Source: Dehalococcoidia bacterium (lineage in GTDB: Bacteria > Chloroflexota > Dehalococcoidia > UBA2979). From it: 64,000 nt of DNA. Within the stretch, counting starts at the first letter, position 1. Each line of letters begins with the position of its first letter. The stretch is from assembly GCA_023228825.1 (NCBI GenBank), contig JALOAL010000001.1, positions 1-64,000 of the forward strand. The letters run 5' to 3'. The translations under genes and the position numbers were made by a program. Below are positions 34,608 to 43,626 of this stretch, piece by piece. The notes beneath the pieces were generated by a model. That model was not told the origin of the DNA. It worked only from the letters and a program-made list of their open reading frames with translations, and did not search any database.

Positions 34608-35575
34608 GCCTGTGCCTCCTCCGCGGTGCCAATGTTGCGTGATCCCACCGCCCGGTCGATGCGCCGCACCAGGCCGCTCAGGACCTTGCCGGGGCCGAAC
34701 TCCACCACCTGGGTGATGCCCTGCGCCTGCATGGTACGGACGGAGTCCGCCCACAGGACGGGGCTGGTGATCTGGGTAGCCAGTTCCTCCGGCAGCGCTT
34801 CGCCCGAGGTCAGCGGCCGCGTGGTGACGTTGGACACCACGGGGATACGCGGATCCGTGAACGCCACCGCGGCCAGCACGTCTCGCATGCCGTCCGCCGC
34901 GGTCTGCATCAGCGGCGTGTGGAACGCACCGGAGACCGTGAGCGGCACCACGCGCGACGCCCCGGCGGCCGTGGCGGCGTCCGAGGCGGCCTGCACGGCC
35001 TGCGCCGTCCCGCCAATGGTGATGTTGCCGGGCGCGTTCACGTTGCACACGTGCGCGCCGTGCTGGGAGCAGATCGCGGCCAGCGCGTCCGGCTCCATGC
35101 CCAGGACGGCGGCCATGGTGCTGGGTTCGCGGTCGCAGGCTTCCTGCATCAGGCGGCCGCGTTCACGCACCAGGCGCACGCCGTCCTCGAAGGACACGGC
35201 GCCGGCGGCGATGAGGGCGGCGTACTCGCCCAGCGAGTGGCCCGCCACCAGCGCCGGGCGCTCCGTGACGGCCCCGCTGGCGAGGGCTGCCGCGAGCGCG
35301 GCGATCGAGTGCGTCACGATCGCCGGCTGGGTGTTCACCGTGCGGGTGAGTTCGTCCTCGGGCCCGTCGAAGCAGATGCGGGAGATGGGGACGCCCAGCG
35401 CGTCGTCTGCGGCCTGGAAGACCGCGCGCGCGGCGGGGTGGGCCTCCGCCAGGTCTTTGCCCATGCCCACGGCCTGGGCGCCCTGGCCCGGGAAGAGCCA
35501 GGCCACGCCGGCCGCAAGCGGAAGCGCCTCAACCTGGGAGGCGATGGATGATGGCGTCAGAGAGAGGTCGCTCAT
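34604..35575 (-). CDS. fabD: Malonyl-CoA:ACP transacylase
   Basis: FabD loads malonyl groups onto ACP. The 323-residue protein shows WLFPGQGAQAVGMG, TQPAIVTHSIAAL, the nucleophile elbow AGHSLGEYAAL (Ser), the arginine in LVRERGRLMQE and the histidine in SGAFHTPLM. The C-terminal PVLWADSVRTM and EFGPGKVLSGLVRRID blocks are complete. It sits between rpmF and fabG and is translationally coupled to fabG. Confidence 0.95.
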   Translation of the reverse strand: MSDLSLTPSSIASQVEALPLAAGVAWLFPGQGAQAVGMGKDLAEAHPAARAVFQAADDALGVPISRICFDGPEDELTRTVNTQPAIVTHSIAALAAALASGAVTERPALVAGHSLGEYAALIAAGAVSFEDGVRLVRERGRLMQEACDREPSTMAAVLGMEPDALAAICSQHGAHVCNVNAPGNITIGGTAQAVQAASDAATAAGASRVVPLTVSGAFHTPLMQTAADGMRDVLAAVAFTDPRIPVVSNVTTRPLTSGEALPEELATQITSPVLWADSVRTMQAQGITQVVEFGPGKVLSGLVRRIDRAVGSRNIGTAEEAQA

Positions 35576-35587
35576 CGGGCTGGGCGG

Positions 35588-35764
35588 TTACGCCTCGTCC
35601 GCGTCGATGGGGCGCCCCTTGCGGTCGCGCGCGCCACCTGCGGTGTGGTTGACCTTCATGCCGCCGGTGGCGGGGTCCCGCACGAGGTTGGGCACGTTCA
35701 CGCCGTGGTGGCTGCGGCGAGAGTTCTGCTTCGCCTTGGGGGTCCTACGCTTCGGAAGGGCCAT
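35588..35764 (-). CDS. rpmF: Ribosomal protein L32
   Basis: The 58-residue product starts MALPKRRTPKAKQNSRRSHH, the usual L32 opening. It has the NLVRDPATGGMKVNHTAGG block and ends in DRKGRPI. No zinc cysteines are present, so it is the zinc-free form. ATG 35764 is chosen (AGGAGA 6 nt upstream); a longer frame upstream is an artefact. Its first codons overlap the 3' end of yceD by 20 bp. The yceD-rpmF-fab order is widely conserved. Confidence 0.95.
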   Translation of the reverse strand: MALPKRRTPKAKQNSRRSHHGVNVPNLVRDPATGGMKVNHTAGGARDRKGRPIDADEA

Positions 35765-36299
35765 CGCGCATCTCCTGGTCTCTGAGTTGCTCCGCCAGCG
35801 AGGCGAGGGCACTCCACCGGTCATTGCCGGCCGCAGTATCGCAGCCGCACGTCGCTTCGTTCAGATTCTGTCCGCACACCGGGCACAGGCCGCGGCATTC
35901 CGGGCGACAGAGCGCCTGGATGGGCAGTGCGGACTCCTCATATTGCCGGACGGCCTCGCTGAGGTCGAGATGCCACGTGCCGTCCACCACGAACTCGTCC
36001 TGGTCGCGCTCGATGCGCTCGCCGGTGGTGGCGTCCCGCGCCACCACGTACTCCTCGTCGAACTCGATGTGCATGGGGGCGTCGAACGTCTCCAGGCAGC
36101 GCGCGCACTCCAGGGAGACGGGCAGCAGGTCCAGGTCAGCGGAGACCAGCACGCCGCGTTCCGAACGGATGAGGCGCACCTCGCCGCTGATCTCCTGGTC
36201 GAAGGCCACGTCGGGCACGGAGACGCGTTCCTGCTCGACGCGGTAGCGCCGGGCATGGCCGATGGGTTCCTGGGCCAGCGTGGCAACGTTGATCAGCAC
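35745..36299 (-). CDS. yceD: YceD/DUF177 family protein
   Basis: DUF177 proteins are encoded beside rpmF in most bacteria and are linked to 23S rRNA accumulation. The start is GTG 36299, because family members open with LINV- and a GGAGGGG site lies ~9 nt upstream, while the longer ATG frame begins upstream of the probable TACGAT promoter. The 184-residue protein has a central LECARCLETF motif and a C-terminal CRPECRGLCPVCGQNLN ... CGC cysteine cluster, likely for zinc. Confidence 0.88.
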   Translation of the reverse strand: MLINVATLAQEPIGHARRYRVEQERVSVPDVAFDQEISGEVRLIRSERGVLVSADLDLLPVSLECARCLETFDAPMHIEFDEEYVVARDATTGERIERDQDEFVVDGTWHLDLSEAVRQYEESALPIQALCRPECRGLCPVCGQNLNEATCGCDTAAGNDRWSALASLAEQLRDQEMRDGPSEA

Positions 36300-36328
36300 T
36301 GCGGGGGGCCCCTCCGTGGGGCCCATCC

Positions 36329-36334
36329 ATCGTA
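36329..36334 (-). promoter_or_regulatory. -10 box TACGAT for yceD-rpmF-fab genes
   Basis: On the minus strand TACGAT predicts a start near 36322, giving a ~23-nt leader that carries GGAGGGG before GTG 36299. Confidence 0.4.
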
Positions 36335-36462
36335 CCGCGCCGCTGCCGCTGGCATCAGAACCGATCACCGCCGCTATCACTGTGCGCATGGCCGGGGAGC
36401 ATCACCCCGCATCACAGCCGAGGCGGTCACAGCCGAGGCGCATTGCAGACCGGCGCCCGGTC

Positions 36463-36468
36463 TATCCT
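36463..36468 (+). promoter_or_regulatory. -10 box TATCCT, leaderless-type start
   Basis: TATCCT ends 7 nt before ATG 36476. It argues against the in-frame start at 36443. Confidence 0.55.
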
Positions 36469-36475
36469 CGAAGCA

Positions 36476-37834
36476 ATGTCAGAACCGAGGACGGACGGGC
36501 AGACGGGGACCACCGGCGCCGCGGGCGCGGGGCTCTACGCCTACGTGCGCCCCATGCCAGCCGAGGATCCGCCGCTGGACGAGGCACTCCAGCGCACGGC
36601 CGTGCGAGCCTGCGCCCTGGGCGAGCGCCTCGGCGCCCCCGAGATCTTCGAGGAGGGCGCGACGGAGGGGCGCGCGGCCTATGGGCACCTGGCCCGCCTG
36701 GTGCACGAGACGCCAGCCGGCGTGGGGCAGCCCACGGTCATCCTCGCCACCCTGCGGGTGCTGGGGGACTCCGCGCTGGAACGGGCGCGCCGCCTGCTGC
36801 ACCTGGAGGCGCAGGGAGCGCGCGTGATCCTGGCGGACGGCATCTCCTCGGAAGATGCGCTGCTACAGGACTGGGAGCAGCGGCCGGACTCGGAGCGCCG
36901 CCGGGACCGGGCGCGCGAGGCGATGCGGAGCAAGGCGCTGCGCGGCCTGGTGCTGGGCCGTCCGCCGTACGGCTACCAGGTGGAGGATCGCATGCTGGTC
37001 CCCCACCCGCGCGAGTCCCAGGTGGTCAAGCGCATGTTCCATGAGTACCTCGAAGACGGCGAGGGCCTGCGACGCATCGCGGCGGGGCTGAACCGGGACG
37101 GCATCCGCACGCACCTGGGCCGCACGTGGACGCCCGGCAGCGTGCGCACCGTCCTCCGTAACCCCGCGTACACGGGGCTCTACCGCCGGCTGGGTGTGGC
37201 GGTAGCCGCGGCGCACCCGGCGCTCATCGACCGTGCCTCGTTCCACGCGGTGCAGCGGCGCATGACCGCGCGGCGCACGTCGCGGCTGGAGCAGCAGCGC
37301 CACGAGTACCTGCTGGCCGGCCTGCTGCGTTGCGGGCGCTGCGCCAGTCCGATGATCGGCGAACGCCGCAGGGCGGAGAGCGGGGTGGTGGTGGCCTACC
37401 GCTGTGAGGCGGCCACCGCGCAGGGCCGGTGCAAGGAGCGCGGACATCGCGAGGAGGTGCTGCTGGCCGCGGTCCGCGAGGAGTTGGGCGAGGCCACTCG
37501 CCAGCACCCCGTGGCGGCCCGGCCCGGCCCGCGTCCGGACAGCGTCCTGCGCCGGCGGCGCCTCGAACGGCGGCTGACGGAGGCCGTGGAGCGCTGGATC
37601 GCGGGCGAGTGGCGCTACTACGAACTGGTGCGGCGCGTGGCCTCGGTCGCGCGGGACTTGCAGGAGGAGGAGGACCCGCCCGTGCAGGACTCCCCCGCCG
37701 CCGAGGAAGCCCGCCGTCGCCTGCTCCAGGCGTGGGACGGCCTCGATCCCGAGGCGCACCGCACGCTCCTGCGCGCTGCCGTCGCGGAGGTGGTGGTGGC
37801 CGACAAAGACGTCCGCATCGCGCTCAGGCGGTAG
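36476..37834 (+). CDS. Serine-recombinase-like protein without the catalytic serine
   Basis: Large serine recombinases have an N-terminal catalytic domain, a Recombinase domain, a zinc ribbon and a coiled coil. All four are here in 452 aa. The resolvase-like region is about residues 19-125. The Recombinase domain (about 142-250) contains LRGLVLGRPPYGYQVEDRML and NPAYTGLYRR. A zinc ribbon (LLRCGRCASPM ... YRCEAATAQGRCKE) and a charged helical tail follow. The catalytic opening, usually YxRVS, reads YVRPMP, so Met27 replaces the serine. The arginine-bearing LDRLGRS region reads TLRVLGDS. It is therefore probably inactive in strand exchange but may still bind DNA. Base composition is like its neighbours, with no flanking att-like repeats or mobile genes. 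Confidence 0.85.
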   Translation: MSEPRTDGQTGTTGAAGAGLYAYVRPMPAEDPPLDEALQRTAVRACALGERLGAPEIFEEGATEGRAAYGHLARLVHETPAGVGQPTVILATLRVLGDSALERARRLLHLEAQGARVILADGISSEDALLQDWEQRPDSERRRDRAREAMRSKALRGLVLGRPPYGYQVEDRMLVPHPRESQVVKRMFHEYLEDGEGLRRIAAGLNRDGIRTHLGRTWTPGSVRTVLRNPAYTGLYRRLGVAVAAAHPALIDRASFHAVQRRMTARRTSRLEQQRHEYLLAGLLRCGRCASPMIGERRRAESGVVVAYRCEAATAQGRCKERGHREEVLLAAVREELGEATRQHPVAARPGPRPDSVLRRRRLERRLTEAVERWIAGEWRYYELVRRVASVARDLQEEEDPPVQDSPAAEEARRRLLQAWDGLDPEAHRTLLRAAVAEVVVADKDVRIALRR

Positions 37835-38041
37835 GTGCTACTCCGCTCCCGACCGGGCGAACGCTGACTGGACCCGCCCTCCCTCGTCGGGAGAGGAGCG
37901 GCAAGACTTCTGACGTGTGAACCAACAGTTCCAGCGCCTCCCCACCCTTCGGTCTCTCGCCCTTCAATTCGTTCATGGGAGCGAAGAGTCTCCAGGGAGG
38001 AATGCGGGCCGCCTCGGAGGTTCCGAGGTGCCACGAGGCGG

Positions 38042-38047
38042 TATCCT
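38042..38047 (+). promoter_or_regulatory. -10 box TATCCT for rnpB
   Basis: TATCCT lies 7 nt before the predicted 5' end of the RNase P RNA. Just upstream, nested inverted repeats (CCGCCTCG at 38009-38016 with CGAGGCGG at 38034-38041, and an inner CCTCGG/CCGAGG pair) may end the preceding message. Confidence 0.5.
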
Positions 38048-38053
38048 GGAGGC

Positions 38054-38446
38054 ATACCAGGAAGCCAGACGGTCGCCGGTCCTTCTCACTCGTGGGAGGG
38101 ACGGGAGGAACGTCCGGACTCCGCAGGGCAGGGTGCCGGCTAACGGCCGGGCGGCGTGAGCCGACGGAAAGTGCCACAGAAACAAACCGCCGGAGCGGCC
38201 TTCGGGCTGCCTCGGTAAGGGTGAAATGGTGCGGTAAGAGCGCACCGGCGTCGCGGTAACGCGGCGGCCGTGCAAACCCCACCCGGAGCAAGGCCAAATA
38301 GGGGGGCATATGCGTTGCCCGCGCTGCCCCCGGGTAGGCTGCTTGAGGCCGTAGGCAACTGCGGCCCTAGATGGATGGCCGTCGCCACGCCTCGGTTGGG
38401 CTCGAGGCGCGGTACAGGATCCGGCGTATCGGCTCCCTGGTTGCCC
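38054..38446 (+). ncRNA. rnpB: RNase P RNA, bacterial A type
   Basis: This is the catalytic RNA that matures tRNA 5' ends. Recognised conserved blocks are GAGGAACGTCCGGACTC (38105-38121), AGGGCAGGGTGCCGG, AGTGCCACAGAAACAAACC (38170-38188) and CCGGGTAGGCTGCTTGAGG (38330-38348). The ends were set from the P1 helix: ACCAGGAAGCC (38056-38066) pairs with GGCTCCCTGGT (38431-38441) with one mismatch. Exact ends may differ by a few bases. Length (~390 nt) is typical. It is flanked by its own -10 box and a strong terminator. Confidence 0.93.
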
Positions 38447-38455
38447 ACGTTACGA

Positions 38456-38487
38456 CGAGGCCCCCACCGTCACTGGTGGGGGCCTCG
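38456..38487 (+). terminator. Intrinsic terminator of rnpB
   Basis: A perfect 13-bp stem (arm CGAGGCCCCCACC, 6-nt loop GTCACT) is followed by GGCCGTTTCC. It is the strongest hairpin in this region. Confidence 0.8.
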
Positions 38488-38528
38488 GCCGTTTCCGAGC
38501 CGCGTGGCGCAGAGGGTGAGGCGCAGCG

Positions 38529-38951
38529 CTAGTCGCGCTCCATGATGACCTCGCCGCGCTGGATGACGCGCACGATCTCCGCGACCACGGCGGTGCCCTT
38601 CATTTCCAGATCCTGGTTGCGCTCGAACTCCGCAGCGTTGGACCAGATGGTCTGCTTGGCCGCCTCGTCGTCCACGCGGCGGGCCTCCACGTGGATCTGG
38701 AAGGCCATGCGGGTCTTCGTGTTGCGGTAGAGCATGGTGGCCTTCGGGTTCTCCGCGATGCGTGAGAGGAAGCCTCGGGCCGGCGTGCGCATCCAGATGC
38801 CGATCTCGTGGTCGCTGTAGGCCTGGGTGGTCCCGAAGAAGCCGAGGACAGGCTGGCCGTCCGCGCCCGTCGTCGCCCAGATGATGGGGAAGCCGTCCGT
38901 GAAGGCGTTGTTGATCGCCGTACGCATCTCTTCGGTCAGTGAAACCGCCAT
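38529..38951 (-). CDS. Pyridoxamine 5'-phosphate oxidase-fold flavin/F420-binding protein
   Basis: The split-barrel fold protein (140 aa) has the usual pattern: short helix (EEMRTAINNAF), strand (FPIIWATTGADGQPVLGFFG), EIGIWMRTPARGFLSRIAENPKATMLYR and FQIHVEARRVDDEAAK. Such proteins bind FMN, F420 or haem; the cofactor cannot be read from the sequence. The start ATG has GAGGT 3-4 nt upstream. It is monocistronic, divergent from murE and convergent with rnpB. Confidence 0.75.
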   Translation of the reverse strand: MAVSLTEEMRTAINNAFTDGFPIIWATTGADGQPVLGFFGTTQAYSDHEIGIWMRTPARGFLSRIAENPKATMLYRNTKTRMAFQIHVEARRVDDEAAKQTIWSNAAEFERNQDLEMKGTAVVAEIVRVIQRGEVIMERD

Positions 38952-39092
38952 GTGACCTCGTCTCGTCCGTCCGGTGTCGCGGCAGGAATGGGGCGCTCGG
39001 CGCCGGGGTAGGGCGCTGGGGATTCTACAGTGGCACGCGCCCCGCGTCCGCCGTCCGGAGCGGCGGGTACGGACGCCAGCGGTGGCTGACCG

Positions 39093-39098
39093 TAGCAT
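39093..39098 (+). promoter_or_regulatory. -10 box TAGCAT for murE, leaderless-type
   Basis: TAGCAT ends 6 nt before ATG 39105, with no ribosome site between. Confidence 0.55.
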
Positions 39099-39104
39099 GG
39101 ACAC

Positions 39105-40676
39105 ATGACCACCCCCGCAGACCCCGAGGCGACCCCGAACCCCCGCGGCGACTGGCGCGAGGGCCTCCCCGACAGCATCGAGCCCGACAGCATCGAGGCC
39201 GCCGAGCGCGCCTCGCTGCCCGCGATCCGCGAGGTGCGCTTCGACTCGCGCCAGGTGCAGCCCGGCGACCTCTTCGTGTGTGCTCCGGGCGAGCGCAACG
39301 ACGGGCACGACTTCGCCGCGCAGGCCGTCCAGGCCGGGGCCGTGGCGCTCGTCTGCGAGGAGGGACGAGCGAGCGACCTCGGGGCGCTGGGCGTGCCGGT
39401 GGTGGGGGTGGCCGACCCGCGCGCAACGCTCGCCAGTGTGAGTGCTGCGCACGAGGGCTACCCCGCGCGCAAGATGACCGTGATCGGGGTGACGGGGACG
39501 GACGGCAAGTCCACCACGTCCTTCCTCATCCACGCCGCCCTGCGCGCCGCCGGCCTGAAGGCGGGCCTCCTCACCACGATCGAGTCTCGCCTGGACGACC
39601 AGGTGGCGCCGAACCCCACGCGCCTGACCAGCCAGGAGGCGCCCCACATCCAGAAGATGCTGGCGGAGATGCTGGAGGCCGGCTGCACCCACGCCGTGGT
39701 GGAGGCCACCTCGATAGGCCTGGACCTGCACCGGCTGGACGAGTGCGAGTTCCAGGCGGCGGTAATGACGAACCTCTCCGGGGACCACCTTGATTACCAC
39801 GGCGACTTCAACGCCTATCGCGCCGCCAAGGCACGTCTCTTCGAGATGCTGCCCCGGACTACGCACGCGCGGCGTCCGGCAGTGGCGGTGCTCAACCGCG
39901 ATGACCCGAACTGGGAGTACTTCGCGCGGCGCACCAGGGCGCGCGTGGTGACGTACGCCCTGGACGACCCCGAGGCCGACGTGATCGCGGACGACCTGAT
40001 GCTGTGGCCGGACGGCGGCACCTTCACGGTGACCGCGGACGAGGACACGGTCGAGGCGTCGGTGCGGTTACCCGGCCGCTTCAACGTGGCGAACGCCACC
40101 GCCGCCATCACGCTGGCCGCCTCGTTGCGGCTCGACATTTTCGCCGCGACCTCCGGCGTAGCCTCGTGCGAGGGCGTCCCGGGGCGCATGGAACACATCC
40201 CCGGCGCGCCGTTCACCGTGATCGTGGACTACGCGCACACGGGGGACGCCTTGCGCCAGGTGGCGGACACGCTGCGGCCGGTGGTGGATGGCCGGCTCAT
40301 TGCGGTCTTCGGGTGCGCCGGTGAGCGCGCGAAGGAGCGCCGCACCGGCCTGGGCCAGGCGGCGGCCGAACTGTTGGACTACGCCGTCCTCACGGACGAA
40401 GACCCCCGCAGTGAGCCGTCCGAGGCCATCATCGACGACATCGCGCAGGCGATGCTGGCGGCCGGCGCCGTGGAGGGCGAGCGTTTCGAGCGCGTCACCG
40501 ACCGCCGCGAGGCGATCGGACGGGCGTTCGACCTCGCGGAGCCGGGCGACCTCGTGCTCATCGCCGGCAAGGGCCATGAGAGCACGATCGAGTACGCCGA
40601 CGGCCCGCGCCCGTGGGACGACCGCGCCGTGGCACGTGAGGTGATCGCGGACCGCTTCGGCCAGCCCGAGGCGTAA
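39105..40676 (+). CDS. murE: UDP-MurNAc-tripeptide synthetase
   Basis: MurE adds the third amino acid to the UDP-MurNAc dipeptide. The protein (523 aa) has a Mur N-terminal domain (VRFDSRQVQPGDLFVC) and the central ATPase with P-loop GVTGTDGKSTTSFLI. Further blocks are TSQEAPHIQ, VVEATSIGLDLHRL, NLSGDHLDYHGD and DYAHTGDALRQV. The C-terminal selectivity loop reads DEDPRSE. This resembles the DNPR loop of diaminopimelate-adding enzymes more than the lysine type, but is not identical, so the third residue is uncertain. It is a stand-alone gene, unlike the usual dcw cluster. Confidence 0.93.
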   Translation: MTTPADPEATPNPRGDWREGLPDSIEPDSIEAAERASLPAIREVRFDSRQVQPGDLFVCAPGERNDGHDFAAQAVQAGAVALVCEEGRASDLGALGVPVVGVADPRATLASVSAAHEGYPARKMTVIGVTGTDGKSTTSFLIHAALRAAGLKAGLLTTIESRLDDQVAPNPTRLTSQEAPHIQKMLAEMLEAGCTHAVVEATSIGLDLHRLDECEFQAAVMTNLSGDHLDYHGDFNAYRAAKARLFEMLPRTTHARRPAVAVLNRDDPNWEYFARRTRARVVTYALDDPEADVIADDLMLWPDGGTFTVTADEDTVEASVRLPGRFNVANATAAITLAASLRLDIFAATSGVASCEGVPGRMEHIPGAPFTVIVDYAHTGDALRQVADTLRPVVDGRLIAVFGCAGERAKERRTGLGQAAAELLDYAVLTDEDPRSEPSEAIIDDIAQAMLAAGAVEGERFERVTDRREAIGRAFDLAEPGDLVLIAGKGHESTIEYADGPRPWDDRAVAREVIADRFGQPEA

Positions 40677-40686
40677 CGCCCGCAAG

Positions 40687-40702
40687 CCCTGCGGTGGCAG
40701 GG
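40687..40702. terminator. Bidirectional hairpin between murE and the MFS gene
   Basis: CCCTGC / GCAGGG with a GGTG loop, flanked by CGCCC and GGGCG, lies in the 32-bp gap between convergent genes. Confidence 0.45.
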
Positions 40703-40708
40703 GCGGTC

Positions 40709-42070
40709 TTACGCGGCGGCGATGTCGCGGATGGTGCTGGCGCGGAAGAAGAAGATCACGGCCATCACGGAGACCAGCGATCCCATCACGATCAGGGCCG
40801 TGGGGGCGTCGAAGACGTCAGCCATGGTGCCGGAGAAGAGGGAGCCCAGCGGCAGCAGGCCCTGGTTCAGCATCCAGATGCCCATCACGCGGCCTCGGTA
40901 CTCGTCCGGGATGCTGAGTTGGAGGATGGTCTGGTTCGTGGTCATGTAGGCCATCTGCGTGGCGCCCACCAGCACCAGCACCGGTAACGCCACCCAGAGG
41001 TTCGGCGACAGCGCGAGGCCGATCAGCGTCAGACCCAGGCAGAAGATCGCGGCCATCAGCAGGACGCCCTTGCGCTCCAGGTTCGCCATGGAGGCGAGCA
41101 CCAGGGTGGCCGCCACCGCCCCGATGCCCGGCGCCGCCATCATCAGGCCGAACGTGGTGGCGTCGCCGCCCATGTTCACCTCGTTGAACTGGGGCAGGAT
41201 CGAGATGTAGGGCAGCGCGATCACCACCGGCACGAATGCCAGCGTCATCTGCGTGCGCAGGGTGGCGTGGCCCCAGACGTATCGAGCGCCCTCGCCCAGG
41301 TTGGCGCGCACGCTGCCGGTAGCCCTCGCCACGCTGCGCGAGGCCGGCAGCGCGAGTTGCGCCACGGTGATGGCCACGCACAGGTAGGCGACGGACTGGA
41401 TCAGGAAGTTCTCGCCCGCGCCCACGGTGGCGATCATGATGCCCGCCGCCGCCGGTCCCACGATGCGCGTGATGTTGAACCCGGCAGAGTTCAACGCCAT
41501 GGCGTTCATCATGTCTTCTCGAGGCACCACGGTGGGCACCACGGACTGGCGCACGGGCATGTTCAGCGCCCACGCCACGCCGCTGACCAGCCCGAACACC
41601 ACCAGGTGCCAGATCTGCACCCAGCCGCCAATGATGATGATCGCGAAGATGAACGTGGTCACCATCTGCGCCACTTGCGTGGACAGCATCAGGCGTTTCT
41701 TGTCATAACGGTCAGCCATCACGCCGCCGACGGGCCCCAGCGCCAGCAGCGGCACCGAGCGCGCCCCGTTGGCCAGGCCCACCACGAACGAGGATCCGGA
41801 CAGCGCGAACGCCAGGTGGTTGATGGTCACCTGTTGCAGCCACAGGCCGCTGGAGGAGAAGAGGGTGCCGATCCACAGCAGGCGGTAGTTCCGATGCCGC
41901 AGCGATCGGAAGGTGGAGATGCCTCCGCTGTCCACCCGGGCGGTGGCGGCCACCGTCTCATCGGCTACCGGAAGGCGGGTGGGGTGGCGCGGCGCGGGAG
42001 GCGGCTCGTCCTGGAGGCCGTCCTCAGGGGCGCTCGGATCGGCGTCGGTGGAGTCAAGGGCGCGAGCCAC
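40709..42070 (-). CDS. MFS transporter (drug-efflux-like)
   Basis: From GTG 42070 the protein (453 aa) has a ~40-residue polar N-terminus and about twelve membrane helices. The segment FRSLRHRNYRLLWIGTLFSSSGLWLQQV opens helix 1. The loop 2-3 motif is GGVMADRYDKKRLML, with a second-half counterpart near IPDEYRGRVMGIWML. This pattern matches MFS_3/enterobactin-exporter-like permeases. Substrate unknown. An ATG at 42172 in the same frame is an alternative but adds an unconvincing Arg-rich lead. It is divergent from the aminotransferase gene. Confidence 0.85.
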   Translation of the reverse strand: MARALDSTDADPSAPEDGLQDEPPPAPRHPTRLPVADETVAATARVDSGGISTFRSLRHRNYRLLWIGTLFSSSGLWLQQVTINHLAFALSGSSFVVGLANGARSVPLLALGPVGGVMADRYDKKRLMLSTQVAQMVTTFIFAIIIIGGWVQIWHLVVFGLVSGVAWALNMPVRQSVVPTVVPREDMMNAMALNSAGFNITRIVGPAAAGIMIATVGAGENFLIQSVAYLCVAITVAQLALPASRSVARATGSVRANLGEGARYVWGHATLRTQMTLAFVPVVIALPYISILPQFNEVNMGGDATTFGLMMAAPGIGAVAATLVLASMANLERKGVLLMAAIFCLGLTLIGLALSPNLWVALPVLVLVGATQMAYMTTNQTILQLSIPDEYRGRVMGIWMLNQGLLPLGSLFSGTMADVFDAPTALIVMGSLVSVMAVIFFFRASTIRDIAAA

Positions 42071-42194
42071 GGGGGCCCTTTCGCGGTGGCAGAGTCCGGG
42101 CGGTGCGAGGAGGCGAACGCTACGACACCAGGACCCTACCGTCAACGTGAGGGTGTGGCGCAGGCGTCGCATCTCGGGCAGTAGGGCGGCGGGC

Positions 42195-42200
42195 TAGACT
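42195..42200 (+). promoter_or_regulatory. -10 box TAGACT for the aminotransferase gene
   Basis: TAGACT predicts a start near 42207 and a ~49-nt leader. The leader carries CGGAGGCGAG directly before ATG 42256, so this gene has a conventional ribosome site. Confidence 0.45.
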
Positions 42201-42255
42201 CCTCGGACGGCCGGGGGCCGGCGAGGCGTGGATCACAGGGATGACCGGAGGCGAG

Positions 42256-43611
42256 ATGACCGTCGACCAGGAGACGTACGAGGCGCTGACACGGGCGGAC
42301 CAGGCGCACCTGCTGCACCCTCAGTACTACGCGCCGGACCACACCCAGCCGGTGATCTTTGAGTCCGGCAAGGGCGTGTGGCTCACGGACATGCAGGGCA
42401 ACCGCTACATCGACGCGCTGTCGTCGCTCTGGAACGTGGCGGTGGGGCACGGCCGCGAGGAACTGGCGGACGCGGCGGCGGCGCAGATGCGCAAGGTGGC
42501 GTTTACCAACAACTACACCGGCTTCTCCAACATCCCCGCGATCAAACTCGCCTCGAAGGTCGTGGACCTGGCGTACGACAACATGGGCGGGGTGTACTTC
42601 ACCAACTCCGGATCCGAGTCCAACGAGGGTGCGTTCAAGACCGCGCGCTTCTACTGGAACCTGCAGGGCCGCCCGGACAAGGTGAAGATCATCGCCCGCG
42701 AGCGCTCCTATCACGGCGGCACGCTGGCCACGTCCTCCCTGACGGGGCTGTCAGTGTTCTGGAAGTACTTCGGCCCGATGGTGCCGGAGATGGTCCACAC
42801 CCGTAAGCCGGACAACCTGGAGTGCGACTGCGAGCCGAACACGGACGGGGAGTGCGCCCACTGGGTGGAGGACGCCATCCTCCGCGAGGGCCCGGACACG
42901 GTGGCGGCGATCATCTGCGAGCCGGTGAAGGGCGCCGGCGGCGTCTGGACGCCGGCGGACGGCTACTTCCAGCGCGTGCGCGAAATCTGCGACCGCTACG
43001 AGGTGCTCCTGATCGCGGACGAGGTCATCACCGGCTTCGGTCGCACCGGGCACTGGTTCGCCCTCGAGCGGTGGGGCGTGCAGCCGGACATCCTGTCGAT
43101 CGCGAAGGCGCTCACCTCCGGCTACGTGCCCATGGGGGCCTTCGTGGTGTCCGAGGCGATCCTGGACGCGCTGAAGGACACGCCGCCGGACGCGCGCTTC
43201 ATGCACGCCTACACCAACAGCGCCCACCCCACCGCCGCCGCCGTGGGGCTGCGCAACCTGCAGATCATGGAGGACGAGCGCCTGGTCCAGAACGCCGCCG
43301 CCATGGGCGACCGCCTGGGCGAGGGCCTGCGCGGTGCGCTGGACGGCCACCCGCACATCACGGACCTGCGCCACCTGGGCCTCATGGCCGGCTTCTCCGT
43401 CGTCCAGGACGCCTCGACCGGGCGGGCGTACGAGGCGGCTCGCGGGGTGGGGGTGGCGGTGCAGAAGCACATGCGCGAGGAGAGCGGCGTCATCACTCGC
43501 ATCGTGGGCGACAGCGTGCTCTTCGCACCGCCGCTCGTCATCGACGCGTCCGAAGTGGACCAGATCGTCGACGCTGCGGCGAAGGCCGTGCGCGCAGTGA
43601 CCGAGGGCTGA
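42256..43611 (+). CDS. Class III (omega) aminotransferase
   Basis: This PLP enzyme moves an amino group from a terminal amine or amino acid to a keto acid. The 451-residue protein has the family motifs: DMQGNRYIDALSSLWNVAVGH, FTNSGSESNEGAFKTAR, RERSYHGGTLATSSLTG, IICEPVKGAGG, LLIADEVITGFGRTGHWFA and the PLP lysine in ILSIAKALTSGYVPMG. A cysteine-bearing insert (ECDCEPNTDGEC) near residue 195 is unusual. The start at 42256 is chosen for its GGAGG site; ATG 42241 is also in frame. Substrate cannot be read from the sequence. Confidence 0.9.
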   Translation: MTVDQETYEALTRADQAHLLHPQYYAPDHTQPVIFESGKGVWLTDMQGNRYIDALSSLWNVAVGHGREELADAAAAQMRKVAFTNNYTGFSNIPAIKLASKVVDLAYDNMGGVYFTNSGSESNEGAFKTARFYWNLQGRPDKVKIIARERSYHGGTLATSSLTGLSVFWKYFGPMVPEMVHTRKPDNLECDCEPNTDGECAHWVEDAILREGPDTVAAIICEPVKGAGGVWTPADGYFQRVREICDRYEVLLIADEVITGFGRTGHWFALERWGVQPDILSIAKALTSGYVPMGAFVVSEAILDALKDTPPDARFMHAYTNSAHPTAAAVGLRNLQIMEDERLVQNAAAMGDRLGEGLRGALDGHPHITDLRHLGLMAGFSVVQDASTGRAYEAARGVGVAVQKHMREESGVITRIVGDSVLFAPPLVIDASEVDQIVDAAAKAVRAVTEG

Positions 43612-43626
43612 CGCGAGGCTGAGTGT

